In this document: positions 22,378 through 32,801 of the stretch, piece by piece
Layout: each line of letters begins with the position of its first letter
How positions within the stretch are numbered: the stretch's first letter is position 1
From: Corylus avellana
Lineage: Eukaryota; Streptophyta; Magnoliopsida; Fagales; Betulaceae
Direction: 5' to 3'
NCBI RefSeq assembly: GCF_901000735.1
Contig: NC_081543.1
Location: 30,588,771-30,652,770, forward strand
Length of the DNA stretch: 64,000 nucleotides
The notes under the pieces: generated by a model
The model's input: the letters and a program-made list of their open reading frames with translations, nothing else
Databases searched by the model: none
What the model was told of the DNA's origin: nothing
Program-made: the position numbers and the translations under genes

Positions 22378-25313
22378 CTAAGGTGCACCGCTGCCAACCT
22401 TCTTAGATTCTTCTTCATTCACCACTAGCTCTAACAAATCCATCTGGCCAGTTTTGCCCTCCCTTTCTGCAATCTGTCTCTTTGTTGATTTGTAGAAAGT
22501 AGCATAGAGAATCAACTGGGCCATCGAAAATACTACTCCCACCACACTGGGTACCTGAGACCAAATCCACCGTCTCAATTTTTAGATGAAACCCAATATT
22601 GACTTTCTTACAATCATCACAAGCAGGTGGTTTATGTTTGTTAATGTGTTTTGGACGATGATTTTTTGTTTTTTATTTTAAAAAAATGTTCTGATATAAT
22701 ATAAAGGTAAAAAATTGTTATTATGTTTTTAATTATCTCTAAAGAGTGTTTTCTGTTTTGAGTTTGTTAATGTATTTCACATATAAAAATGCCTTCCAAA
22801 TGCACACTATTTAACCTGACAATAAAAATATTTATTGGATTTAAAATTTAATGATAATTTTTATTACCACGTTAAAGAATATGCATTTGAGAGTATATGT
22901 AATATTTCTCAAACAGAAAATAACAACACAAACAAAAGTAACCTTTGTTTCTTTGCTTAAGATCATGGAGAGAGAGAGAGAGAGAGAGGGGTTGAATATA
23001 TGAAATTACGAGGATGAAGAGGTCAAATTGAATAAGAGCATAAGTACTCCAGGTAAGACCACTGAGAAAGCCAGTGAAAGACAGGAAAAAAGGCATATAC
23101 TCCACACTTCTTGTGGTAAGCACCATTTTCTGCACCACACACAAAAGCATCTTCGTCAATAAACAAATTACAATGATCAATCCGACAAAAAAGAGGAAAA
23201 ACAAATAATAATAATAATAAAGGGTAATTTTACTGAAGACCCCTGAATTTCTACCTGATTTGACAAACTCCCATAAATTTTAAAATCTCTCAATTTAGTC
23301 CTCTGAATTTTCAATTGCAATTAATTTGGATCCCCTCGGAAGATTTAAAACGTTTAAAGTGAGACAATGACGTTTACACCCCTGACTTTTTTAAAAAATT
23401 TCAAATTTACCCTTACTTCCAAATTAAAAAAAATTACAAAGACCCAGCCTGAGACCTGAAACTCGTGGGTCTCTGGCGGAGACCCGCATGGGTTATAGCC
23501 AGACCTGTGTGACCTTTTTTCTTTTTCTTTTTTGCATTTTTATTAAAAAAACGAAAATTAAGGATATTTTAGTCTTTTTAGAGTTTGCCGTTAAAAGTGA
23601 ACGGCTAAATCTAATGGAGAGGTCCAAATTGATTGCAATTGAAAGTTTAAGGGACTAAATTGAGAGATTTTAAAGTTTAAGGAGAGTTTGTCAAATCGAA
23701 TAAAAGTTTAAGGGTCTTCAATAAAGTTACCCCTAATAATAATACCAATAATGAGCTTAGTTCCTTAAGAACTGAAGTAACAACTATCAAATTAAAAAAC
23801 AAGTATATGAATTCAGCATCAAACATGAAAGCTGTCCATTTATCACGCATATTTGTTGTTAAATAATTAAGTTTTTAAAACTATATAAATAATAATTTAA
23901 CATAATATTATGACAAAGATCATGAGTACATTTTCTCCATTTTAATTAAAATAGTTGACGTGCTTTTATAACTTCATGACATAATTTGTTAGGACGTCAT
24001 TTTAACAAAGTATGATGAGTCATGACCATTCATTAATTATCGTCATGTTTGATGCTGAATTCATATATTTGTTTTTTAATTTGATAAATATTTGATAATT
24101 TTTGCATGCTAATATATAGTAGATCGACTAACCATGACAACCAATGGTGAAGCATACATCATGATGCCGAACAAAATGCCTATGATGCCTACAATCAAAG
24201 ACCGCTCCTTATGTGAATGGGTTAGGGTTAAAACCAAAGATGTGAGAACGCTGATGAATATGAGTTCAATCAGCAGCCCCAGCAAAAATTTGAGCCTCTT
24301 TTTCCTGTCAGAGAAGATAAAGAAAATAATTAAGTAAGTAAGCTCGATGGCAATCCCGGCGCCGTCGATGGTCAGCACCAAGGTGCTGTGGGGGTGCACC
24401 ATGGGCAGGCTGTAGAAGGTCCAGACCATGCAGTTCACTAGGGTTGCAAGGTATGGTGCTGGTGAGTAATGCTCCACTGACCCTTTCTTCCATATTTGAA
24501 CAAAAGTTGGCCTGCAAATTAAATGCAATTAATCATGAATAGTTAAAAAAAAAAAAAAAAAAAAAAGAAGAAGAGTGGATTTTTTTGGTTAATACTTCGA
24601 AATTGGCTGTTTAAGTACTCATTCAGCCGATGCACAATTCTTTTAATTTGGGTGGAATCATGCTTACTATTCGAGAATATTTAGCCGATAAGAAAGGATC
24701 ACGAAGTTGCCCCATGTCTTAAAAGGGATCCACGTTGAGAGAAAAGAATAGTAAAAAATAAAAGATATAAGATTTTGAGTCGATTATTTGATCTTTCTAA
24801 AAGGGGAACTCACTCTCTTTGTTGAGGTTACTCGAACCTTCATCCAATGAAAATGATATAAATAAAGAAAAGAGAAAGGAAGGAGATAGCAAAATGCCAA
24901 AATAAGGTTGACTACATTTAGGTTAAACCTCTTGACTAACGATATTGGAAAGCCAAAAATGCCCTTTAAGCCATCCGAAAAGACAAAAATACCTTCCTTT
25001 TTTTTTTTTTTTTGGCTTAAATCCTGGTTAAAAGGGCAAAATGCTGGGAGTGCCAAAAATCAGTGGCAAAAGTCTGGGAGTGCCAAACTTACACTGGGGA
25101 CAAGAACAAGAAAAGTGCGACAATGTTTCCTGAAAACAAGCAAAAGAACCCCTCATCATCATTTGAATTTAATTAGCTGAACAAGAAAATGGTAATTAAT
25201 AATATGTAATCTCTAGGAAGTCTAGCCAATAATAAAGTATATATTTTAGAAATAAAACTAAGTAACCCACCTAGAACACCAACAGTCATTCGAGCAGCTT
25301 CTGTAGAAACCAT
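22378..25313 (-). CDS. SWEET-2: clade II SWEET sugar transporter with altered substrate-site residues
   Basis: Five exons with GT/AG borders: 25271-25313, 25093-25129, 24133-24511, 23010-23129 and 22378-22554, encoding 251 aa. SWEETs are seven-helix uniporters built of two MtN3/saliva triple-helix bundles; clade II members mainly carry hexoses. The four bundle prolines are present (LSP, APY, ASPL, YMPF). Several conserved sites are changed: TING is TIDG (codon 24364-24366), VPNG is VPSV (22546-22548), [10 protein letters not shown] is [13 protein letters not shown] is DLF and YGLP is YSLP. Intron 3 carries a 512-bp MITE. The region upstream of the ATG is shorter than in SWEET-5 and -6. The frame is open, but function as a sugar carrier is doubtful. 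Confidence 0.85.
23222..23733. mobile_element. 512-bp MITE in SWEET-2 intron 3
   Basis: Base-for-base the same as the copy at 2790-3301 as far as I can read, with the same long terminal inverted repeats and TAA-rich flanks. Confidence 0.75.
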
Positions 25314-25842
25314 GTTGCTGGAGCCTGGAGCTGAAGGAAGAAGAACAATGACAAATCTAAAAGAAAAGTGGATCCTGAAGCAACACATAGAAAGGACTGC
25401 CTTAAATGAAGGTTTGTAGAGGAATAACATTTCCATTTTCCACCCACAGAGAGAGAGAGATGGCACTGCCTTCAAGATTCTCAATATACAAATGGTTGTT
25501 CAACATTTGAGTTGAAGGCGAATCAGCAAATACGCATATTTGCTTTTAATTAAACAGCACATTAGCTATGAACAGAACAGAGGCACTAACATTTTTTTTT
25601 TTTGTTTTTTTCGATCTCTCAATTATAGCATCAAACATGTCGTACAAATTTTGGAATTCTTTTATTTATATAGTCCACTATGGTTTGGGTGGTTCAGCCG
25701 GGACCATGTAACACCTACAATATTGAACTGATTATTTTCGATTAACTTGGAGAGTGTTATTGGCAATTCCTCCTGACCAAACTTTTCACTCTACTGTCGA
25801 CAACCTACTAATTTGTAAAGCACCTAAGTGTTCGACAGTTAG

Positions 25843-25876
<34 letters not shown>

Positions 25877-25940
25877 TATGAGTACACGACTTAGTAAACT
25901 ATCACAGAACCAGCTTATCTAATTAATGAGCCTTAGGCGA
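25314..25940. other. SWEET-2 upstream region
   Basis: Promoter-side spacer. It shares blocks with the SWEET-4 and SWEET-5 upstream regions (for example TAGTCCACTATGGTTTGGG) and contains an A-run at 25842-25873. No clear TATA box at the expected place. Confidence 0.4.
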
Positions 25941-26105
25941 AACTCGAAATGTGAACATTTGATATCAAGTATATGTGGATGATCGATGATAAAGAGTGGG
26001 TATTGATAGCCTGCGATGCAGACCTACAGGAGTTCATAGATACTTCAAGATCATTGACGGCCAGCAGTATCCTTAGGCTTTTGGTTCAATATGTAATGGC
26101 TAGCA
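25941..26105 (+). pseudogene. NLP PB1-domain remnant (NLP copy 3)
   Basis: Homologous to the last ~50 codons of the NLP gene. A TGA at 25952-25954 replaces the Gly codon in the EMG block. The text then reads FDIKY, a 6-bp expanded acidic segment, KEWVLIACDADLQEFIDTSRS and LRLLV. The normal stop codon is lost. The rest of the gene is absent, so it is a relic left after array duplication. Confidence 0.8.
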
Positions 26106-26364
26106 TGGGGAGCTCCTGTGAGAGCTATGAAGAGTGAGGATTAGTTTGTACAAATTAGTGACTTTGTTGATCCTTTCTGTAAGAAGTTTTCCTTCAAATT
26201 ATAGTAGCACTCTGTTGCCCCCCAAAATTAAATTAATTAAATTTGATCAACTTGGAGTAATACTTGCAATTCCTTCAGGCAAATTAACTGGTAACTAACT
26301 TGCTATAAGAAATTTTCCGTTAAATTAAAGAAGTACTGCTTTCTTAGATTATTGTCATAAGACC

Positions 26365-26650
26365 TAAAAATTGTGTTTGTATGCATAGGACAGAAGTTGG
26401 GGGTATCACGTGTTCTCACTTATAGATGTGACTCTCTAGTTTGTGTCTTATATGTGTTCTGTGCGCACATAACTTAGAATGCAAGTTGGGGTGTCTCGTG
26501 TCCTCAATTATAGATGCAATACTCCAACTTGTGTCATGTGTGCATAGGACATAGAATGCAAGTTGAAGTTGTCATATGTCCTCAATTATAGATATTGTGG
26601 TACTCCAACTTGCATCTTATGTCATGTTTGTATAGGACGCAAGCCATGAT
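26365..26650. repeat. palindromic minisatellite, three units
   Basis: Three ~80-90-bp units, each with a GCATAGGACA-type start, AAGTTG, GGTGTC or a variant, and TCAATTATAGAT, then the inverse CCAACTTG. This is the same family as at 1115 and 39810. Confidence 0.6.
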
Positions 26651-27339
26651 TGAATCTAAATAAGTGTCTTGAAATTTGTTGGGAGTACTTCGCTAATGCA
26701 ACCCTAAAGTTCATTCTTTTTTTTTAATTTTTTGGTAATAGTCAACGAAATCAACCCTAGTCCCTGATCTTATAAACTCTATAAAAACTTAGATAGATAA
26801 AAAATCAAATATCCTTTATAAGGAAGAAAATATTATTAGGCTAGAGGGCCATTTGTAATGAACACCTATACTTGAGTAGAATGGGAAATAAATGTCCCTA
26901 TTATCATAGTAGTATGATAGTATTATCTTTTACTCGAAACTAAAAGCTGACCTAGCTATAGTTTTGGGGGCAATAACACCCTCAAAATTTTAAAATTCCG
27001 TCTAGGTTATTTGTCTTTTATGAGATATACATCTTAAAAGAATTTTTTATCCCCAAAAATCGGTGTTTTTAATTTTGTCCCCCATACCTAAAATTATAAT
27101 TTCACCTTGGAACCTCTAAGAATGTTTAAAACAAAAATGAAACCATAGAGAAAATAGCAAAGTACGCATAATTAGCTCATTACTGCAATATGATATATAG
27201 TTGGTGAACACAAGAAATTAAGAAACTACGTACATTTGTTTGTGATATATTCTCACACTAGAATAATAACACTTCTTAGAAGTGGCCGGGTTCCATCAAG
27301 TCATCCGACACTGGCGATATTGGAAGAGTCATCACCATT
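26651..27339. other. NLP-SWEET convergent spacer
   Basis: AT-rich and homologous to the other module spacers. No additional gene seen. Confidence 0.5.
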
Positions 27340-28684
27340 CTAAGGTGCACCGCCAACCTTCTTAGATTCTTCTCCATTCACCACCAGCTCTAACAAATTC
27401 ATCTGGCCAGTTTTGCCCTCCGTTTCTGCAATCTGTCTCTTTGTTGATTTGTAGAAAGTAGCATAGAGAATCAATTGGGCCATCGAAAATACTGCTCCCA
27501 CCACACTGGGTACCTGAGACCAAATCCACCGTCTCAATTTTTAGATGAAACCCAATGTTGTCATTCTTACAATCATTACAAGCAGGTGATTTATGTTTGT
27601 TAATATGTTTTGGACGATGATTTTTTGTTTTTTATTTGAAAAAAAATGTTCTGATATGATATAAAGGTAAAAAATTGTTATAATGTTTATTATGTCTAAA
27701 AAATGTTTTCCGTTTTGAGTTGTTGTCTATTAATGTATTTCTCTTATAAACATGCACTTTCAAGTATACATTATTTGACGTGACAGTAAATATTTTCATC
27801 GAATTTAAAATTTAATTATAATTTTTATTATCACGTTAAGAAATGTGCACTTAAGAGTGCATGTATGTAGAAAATAACAACACAAACAAATGTAACCTTT
27901 GTTACTTTGCCTAAGATCATGGAGAGAGAGAGTGAGAGAGAGAAAAAGGGGGTTGAATATATGAAATTACAAGGATGAAGGGGTCAAATTGAATAAGAGC
28001 ATAAGCACTCCAAGTAAGACCACTGAGAAAGCAAGTGAAGGACAGGAAAAAAGGCATGTACTCCACACTTCTTGTGGTAAGCACCATTTTCTGCACCACA
28101 CACAAAAGCATCTTCGTCAACTGATCAATATATCTTTGGTTCCAATACATGCATGTGAAACTCCAACATTTCATATAGAAAAATAATTGCTATATAATCA
28201 TTTCAAAAAACAAAAAAAAATAAAAATAAAATAATAATAATAATAATTGCACCAAAAATCAGTACCATATTTGCATATAGGGTAATATATAGTAGATGGA
28301 CTAACCATGACAACCAATGGTGAAGCGTACATCATGACGTTGAACAAAATGCATATGATGCCTACAATCAAAGACCGCTCCTTATGTGAATGGGATAGGG
28401 TTAAAACCAAAGATGTGGCAACGCTGATGAATATCAGTTCCACCAGCAGTCCCAGCAAAATTATCATCCTATTTTTCCTGTCAGAGAAGACAAAGAAAAT
28501 GATTATGTACATGAGCTCGATGGCAATCCCAGCGCCGTCGATTGTCAGCACCAAGGTGCTGTGGGGGTGCACCATGGGCAGTCCGTACAAGGTCCATACC
28601 ATGCAGTTCAATAGGGTTGCAAGGTATGGTGCTGGTGAGTAATGCTCCACTGACCCTTTCTTCCATATTTGAACAAAAGTTGGC
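27340..28684 (-). pseudogene. SWEET-3: clade II SWEET, exons 3-5 only
   Basis: Exons 3 (28306-28684), 4 (27971-28090) and 5 (27340-27513) are open and have intact splice borders. The 43-nt and 37-nt first exons are not found: a T-run and a 100-N gap follow exon 3, and beyond the gap lies unrelated LTR-like DNA until the SWEET-4 3' flank begins at ~29715. TING is TIDG (codon 28537-28539) and VPNG is VPSV (27505-27507), while DPF is kept. Either the 5' end was lost to an insertion or deletion, or it is hidden by the gap. Confidence 0.75.
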
Positions 28685-28739
28685 CTGTAAATTACATGTC
28701 ATTATCATGAATAGTTTTTTTTTTTTTTTTTTTTTTTTT

Positions 28740-28839
28740 NNNNNNNNNNNNNNNNNNNNNNNNNNNNNNNNNNNNNNNNNNNNNNNNNNNNNNNNNNNNN
28801 NNNNNNNNNNNNNNNNNNNNNNNNNNNNNNNNNNNNNNN
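28740..28839. other. assembly gap (100 N)
   Basis: A 100-N placeholder directly after a long T-run. It falls where exons 2 and 1 of SWEET-3 would be expected. Confidence 0.95.
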
Positions 28840-29714
28840 TGTTGTTAGTTCTTGTGTTGCTTAATTTAGTTCCAAAATGCAGAGGCTACTGTTCACGAGC
28901 TCAAACACTAATATAGAATGCTCAGAATCCAATCTCCACCGTTCATAATGTAGATTCATGTGTTATGAACGTCCCTGCAAAATTTCAGCTCAATCGGACC
29001 ACAAACGCCCATCGATCGGAGCTGTTGATCAAGACTGGACAGGCCGGGTCCGGACCGCAATTCCCCGGGTCCGGACCTCATTTCCAGAAACTAAAATCTT
29101 GCTCCGCAAAGCCGTGTCCGGACCGCCCATTAACATGTCCGGACACCCCGTAAGTTTTAGGCCCAAAAACGTGATTTTAAGTGGGTTAGGTCTAGGGTTT
29201 TGTCGGGGGTATATATACATCATTATAGAAGAGAGAAGTACGAATTTTCACCCCCAGAGAGTTCGTCGGAGGCTGTGCTAAGAGAGATCATATGTGGTGA
29301 GCGTTAAATTAAATCTCTTAGAGTTTTAGTTATTCCTTTGATAAATTTACGGTTGAGAAGTCTATCGGAAGGGTCCGGTAAAGGAGAATCACGTTGAAGA
29401 AGATTGTGAGCAAGGAGACGAGTTGTAGGCTTGTCGATCTTACAGAGCCAAGGTCTTGCAAAGGGTTGTAAGTGTTCCTAGTGTCTATAATCTCTGGATA
29501 ATCTTTTGATAGTGATTTCCTGGGTTTGGCTGCCCCGAAGAGGTTTTACTTTTAGATCGGTTTCTAAAAGGTTTCCTCTTTGTAACCAAAATATCTATGT
29601 CTGCCTCTTTATTGCTTTATATATTTTGGGTGATTGAATTGTTTATTGCTTCATAATATTAATTCCGCATAAATTGTGATAAACAAGTTTTTGGAGTCGA
29701 CATAACGTTTTTCA
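28840..29714 (+). mobile_element. LTR-like sequence, probable solo or partial LTR
   Basis: This ~875-bp block starts TGTTGTTAG just after the gap and ends GTTTTTCA where homology to the SWEET-4 3' flank starts. It has a TATATATAC element near 29210 followed by an apparent leader, and GTCCGGACC repeats around 29045-29145. No coding domain is present. These are LTR-like traits, but the second end and target duplication cannot be checked because of the gap. Confidence 0.5.
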
Positions 29715-30152
29715 AATGTCTCTATTATCATAGTAGTATCATCTTTTACTCGAAACTAAAAGCTGACCTAGCTATAGTTTTGGGGGCAATAACACCCTCA
29801 AAATTTTAAAAGTCCGTCTAGGTTATTTGTCTTTTATGAGATATACATTTTAAAAGAATTTTTTGTCCCCAAAAATCGGTGTTTTTTAATTTTGTCCCCT
29901 ATACCTAAAATTATAATTTCGCCTTGGAACCTTTAAGAATGTCTAAAACAAAAATGAAACCATAGAGAAAATAGCAAAGTACGTATAATTTGCTCATTAT
30001 TGCAATATGATATATAGTTGGTGAACACAAGAAAGAAACTACGTACATTTGTTTGTGATATATTCTCACACTAGAATAATTGATAACACTTCTTAGAAGT
30101 GGGTTCCATCAAGTCATCTGACACTGGCGATATTGGAAGAGTCATCACCATT
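29715..30152. other. SWEET-4 3' flank
   Basis: AT-rich and homologous to 26890-27339 and the other SWEET 3' flanks. The NLP remnant expected further out in the module is missing, replaced by the LTR-like block. Confidence 0.5.
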
Positions 30153-32503
30153 CTAAGGTGCACCACCAACCTTCTTAGATTCTTCTCCATTCACCACCAG
30201 CTCTAACAAATCCATCTGGCCAGTTTTGCCGTCCGTTTCTGCAATCTGTCTCTTTGTTGATTTGTAGAAAGTAGCATAGAGAATCAATTGGGCCATCGAA
30301 AATACTACTCCCACCACACTGGGTACCTGAGACCAAATCCACCGTCTCAATTTTTAGATGAAACCCAATATTGTCATTCTTACAATCATTACAAGCAGGT
30401 GATTTATGTTTGTTAATATGTTTTGGACGATGATTTTTTGTTTTTTATTTGACAAAAATGTTCTGATATGATATAAAGATAAAAAATTGTTATAATGTTT
30501 TTTATTATGTCTAAAAAATGTTTTCCGTTTTGAGTTGTTGTGTTAATGTATTTCTCTTATAAACATGCACTTTCAAGTGTACATTATTTGATGTGACAGC
30601 AAATATTTTCATCGAATTTAAAATTTAATTATAATTTTTATTACCACGTTAAAAAATGTGCACTTAAGAGTGCATGTATGTAGAAAATAACACCAAAAAC
30701 AAATGTAACCTTTGTTTCTTTGCTTAAGATCATGGAGAGAGAGAAAAAGGGGGTTGAATATATGAAATTACAAGGATGAAGGGGTCAAATTGAATAAGAG
30801 CATAAGCACTCCAAGTAAGACCACTGAGAAAGCAAGTGAAGGACAGGAAAAAAGGCATATACTCCACACTTCTTGTGGTAAGCACCATTTTCTGCACCAC
30901 ACACAAAAGCATCTTCGTCAACTGATCAATATATCTTTGGTTCCAATACATGCATGTGCATGTGAAACTCCAACATTTCATATAGAAAAATAATTGCTAT
31001 ATAATCATTTCAAAAATAAAATAATAATAATAATAATAATAATTGCACCAAAAATCAGTACCATATTTGCATATAGGGTAATATATAGTAGATGGACTAA
31101 CCATGACAACCAATGGTGAAGCGTACATCATGACGTTGAACAAAATGCATATGATGCCTACAAACAAAGACCGCTCCTTATGTGAATGGGATAGGGTTAA
31201 AACCAAAGATGTGGCAACACTGATGAATATCAGTTCCACTAGCAGTCCCAGCAAAATTATTATCCTATTTTTCCTGTCAGAGAAGACAAAGAAAATGATT
31301 ATGTACATGAGCTCGAAGGCGATCCCGGTGCCTTCGATTGTCAGCACCAAGGTGCTGTGGGGGTGCACCATGGGCAGTCCGTACAAGGTCCATACCATGC
31401 AGTTCAATAGGGTTGCAAGGTATGGTGCTGGTGAGTAATCCTCCACTGACCCTTTCTTCCATATTTGAACAAAAGTTGGCCTGTAAATTAAATGTCATTA
31501 TCATGAATAGATTTTTTTTTAAAAAAAAAGCCCAAGAGGATTGGCTCAAATAGTCGATTAATTTGGTTAATACTATGAGATTGGTTGTTTGAGTACTCAT
31601 TTAGCCAATACACTAGTACATGTTTGAATCAATAGAACATCAGAAAATTCTGACGTTTTACCTATTAACACGTAAGGAAAAAAATTTTATTGACATCTAT
31701 GCTTCTGGCAATCAACATGCGTCAGAAACGACACGTCAAAAAAAAATTTTGATGTGTCGGACACCATAAAACGTCAAAAATTTACAGTCAAGAAAAAATT
31801 GTTTTTTTTGTACTGTACAGTTCTTATTGGAGTCATGCATTTGGGAATATTTAACCGACAAGAAAGGATCATGAAGTTGCCCCATCTTGAAGCGGTTACA
31901 CGTCGTTAATTAAGAGAAAAGAAGAGTAAAAAATAAAATATATAAGAAGATTTTGAGTTTGATTATTTGATCTTTCTAAAAGGGGAACTCTCTTTGTTGA
32001 TGTTACTCGAAACTCCAAAGCCAGATTATCTTCCAAACTTCATCCAATGAAAATGATATAAATAAAGAAAAGAGAGAGGAAGGAGATAGCAAAATAAGGT
32101 TGACTCCATTTATGTTAATTAAACCTCTTGATTAACGGTATTGGAAAGCCAAAAATGCCCTTCAAGCCATCCAAAAAGACGAAATTATCTTCTTCTCTCT
32201 TTTGCTTAAATCCTTGTTAAAAGGGGCAAAATTCTGGGAGTGCCAAAAATCAGTGGCGTTTATATATATATATATGGAAAGCAAGCTTACAGTGGGGACA
32301 ATAACAAGAAAAATGAGACAATGTTTCCTGAAAACAAGCAAAAGAACCCCACATCATCAGAAAATGCGAATTAATAATAAGTAATTCAAAGTATATAATT
32401 CTCTAGGAATTCTAGCCAATAATAAAATAGATATTTTAGAAATTAAACTAAGCGACCCACCTAGAACACCAACTGTCATTCGAGCAGCATCTGTAGAAAC
32501 CAT
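30153..32503 (-). CDS. SWEET-4: clade II SWEET sugar transporter with altered substrate-site residues
   Basis: Five exons with GT/AG borders: 32461-32503, 32291-32327, 31102-31480, 30772-30891 and 30153-30326, encoding 250 aa. The start [15 protein letters not shown] and the end [10 protein letters not shown] match its paralogues. The seven-helix SWEET fold is kept with its four conserved prolines and the Trp of LTW. The helix-3 site is TIEG instead of TING (codon 31333-31335) and the TM7 site is VPSV instead of VPNG (30318-30320), while DPF and [10 protein letters not shown] are normal. Intron 2 holds a ~200-bp MITE. A copia element inserted about 120 bp upstream of the ATG in the same orientation may have replaced the native promoter. 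Confidence 0.88.
31612..31815. mobile_element. ~200-bp MITE in SWEET-4 intron 2
   Basis: Absent at the equivalent site in SWEET-2 and SWEET-5, which defines its borders. The ends read ACTAGTACA and TGTACTG, with a possible 3-bp TAC duplication. Internal inverted blocks contain TGACGTTTTA / TAAAACGTCA. The ends and 3-bp duplication suggest a CACTA-derived element. Confidence 0.55.
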
Positions 32504-32621
32504 GTTGCTGGAGCCTGGAGCTCAAGAAGAACACTGAGAAATCTAAATTAACGAAAAGTGGATCTTTTTTCACGTTATTAAAGAGAGAAACAGAGAGATG
32601 GCAACCAAAACTGGTTGGTCA

Positions 32622-32794
32622 TGTCAACTTTTCTTTCATTGTATTCTCGTATATTTTGTTTACAGGGATATTATACACATATATAGAGAGATTTGATATG
32701 CTATTCTTGGCTATACAGATTTTTAGGACTAGAATCATATAATTATTCCTATAATCTCTCTCATTTAATTCTCAATTGACAACTCATGCCAACA
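32622..32794 (-). repeat. copia 3' LTR (adjacent to SWEET-4)
   Basis: 173 bp. In element orientation it starts TGTTGGCATG and ends TTGACA, with a TATATATG-type AT-rich promoter-like stretch in the middle. It points toward the SWEET-4 start codon. Confidence 0.93.
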
Positions 32795-32801
32795 CTCCCC
32801 C

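Noticed and set aside
28958..29281. 107-codon frame in the LTR-like block
   Set aside because: No domain; GC-richer LTR sequence gives long chance frames.
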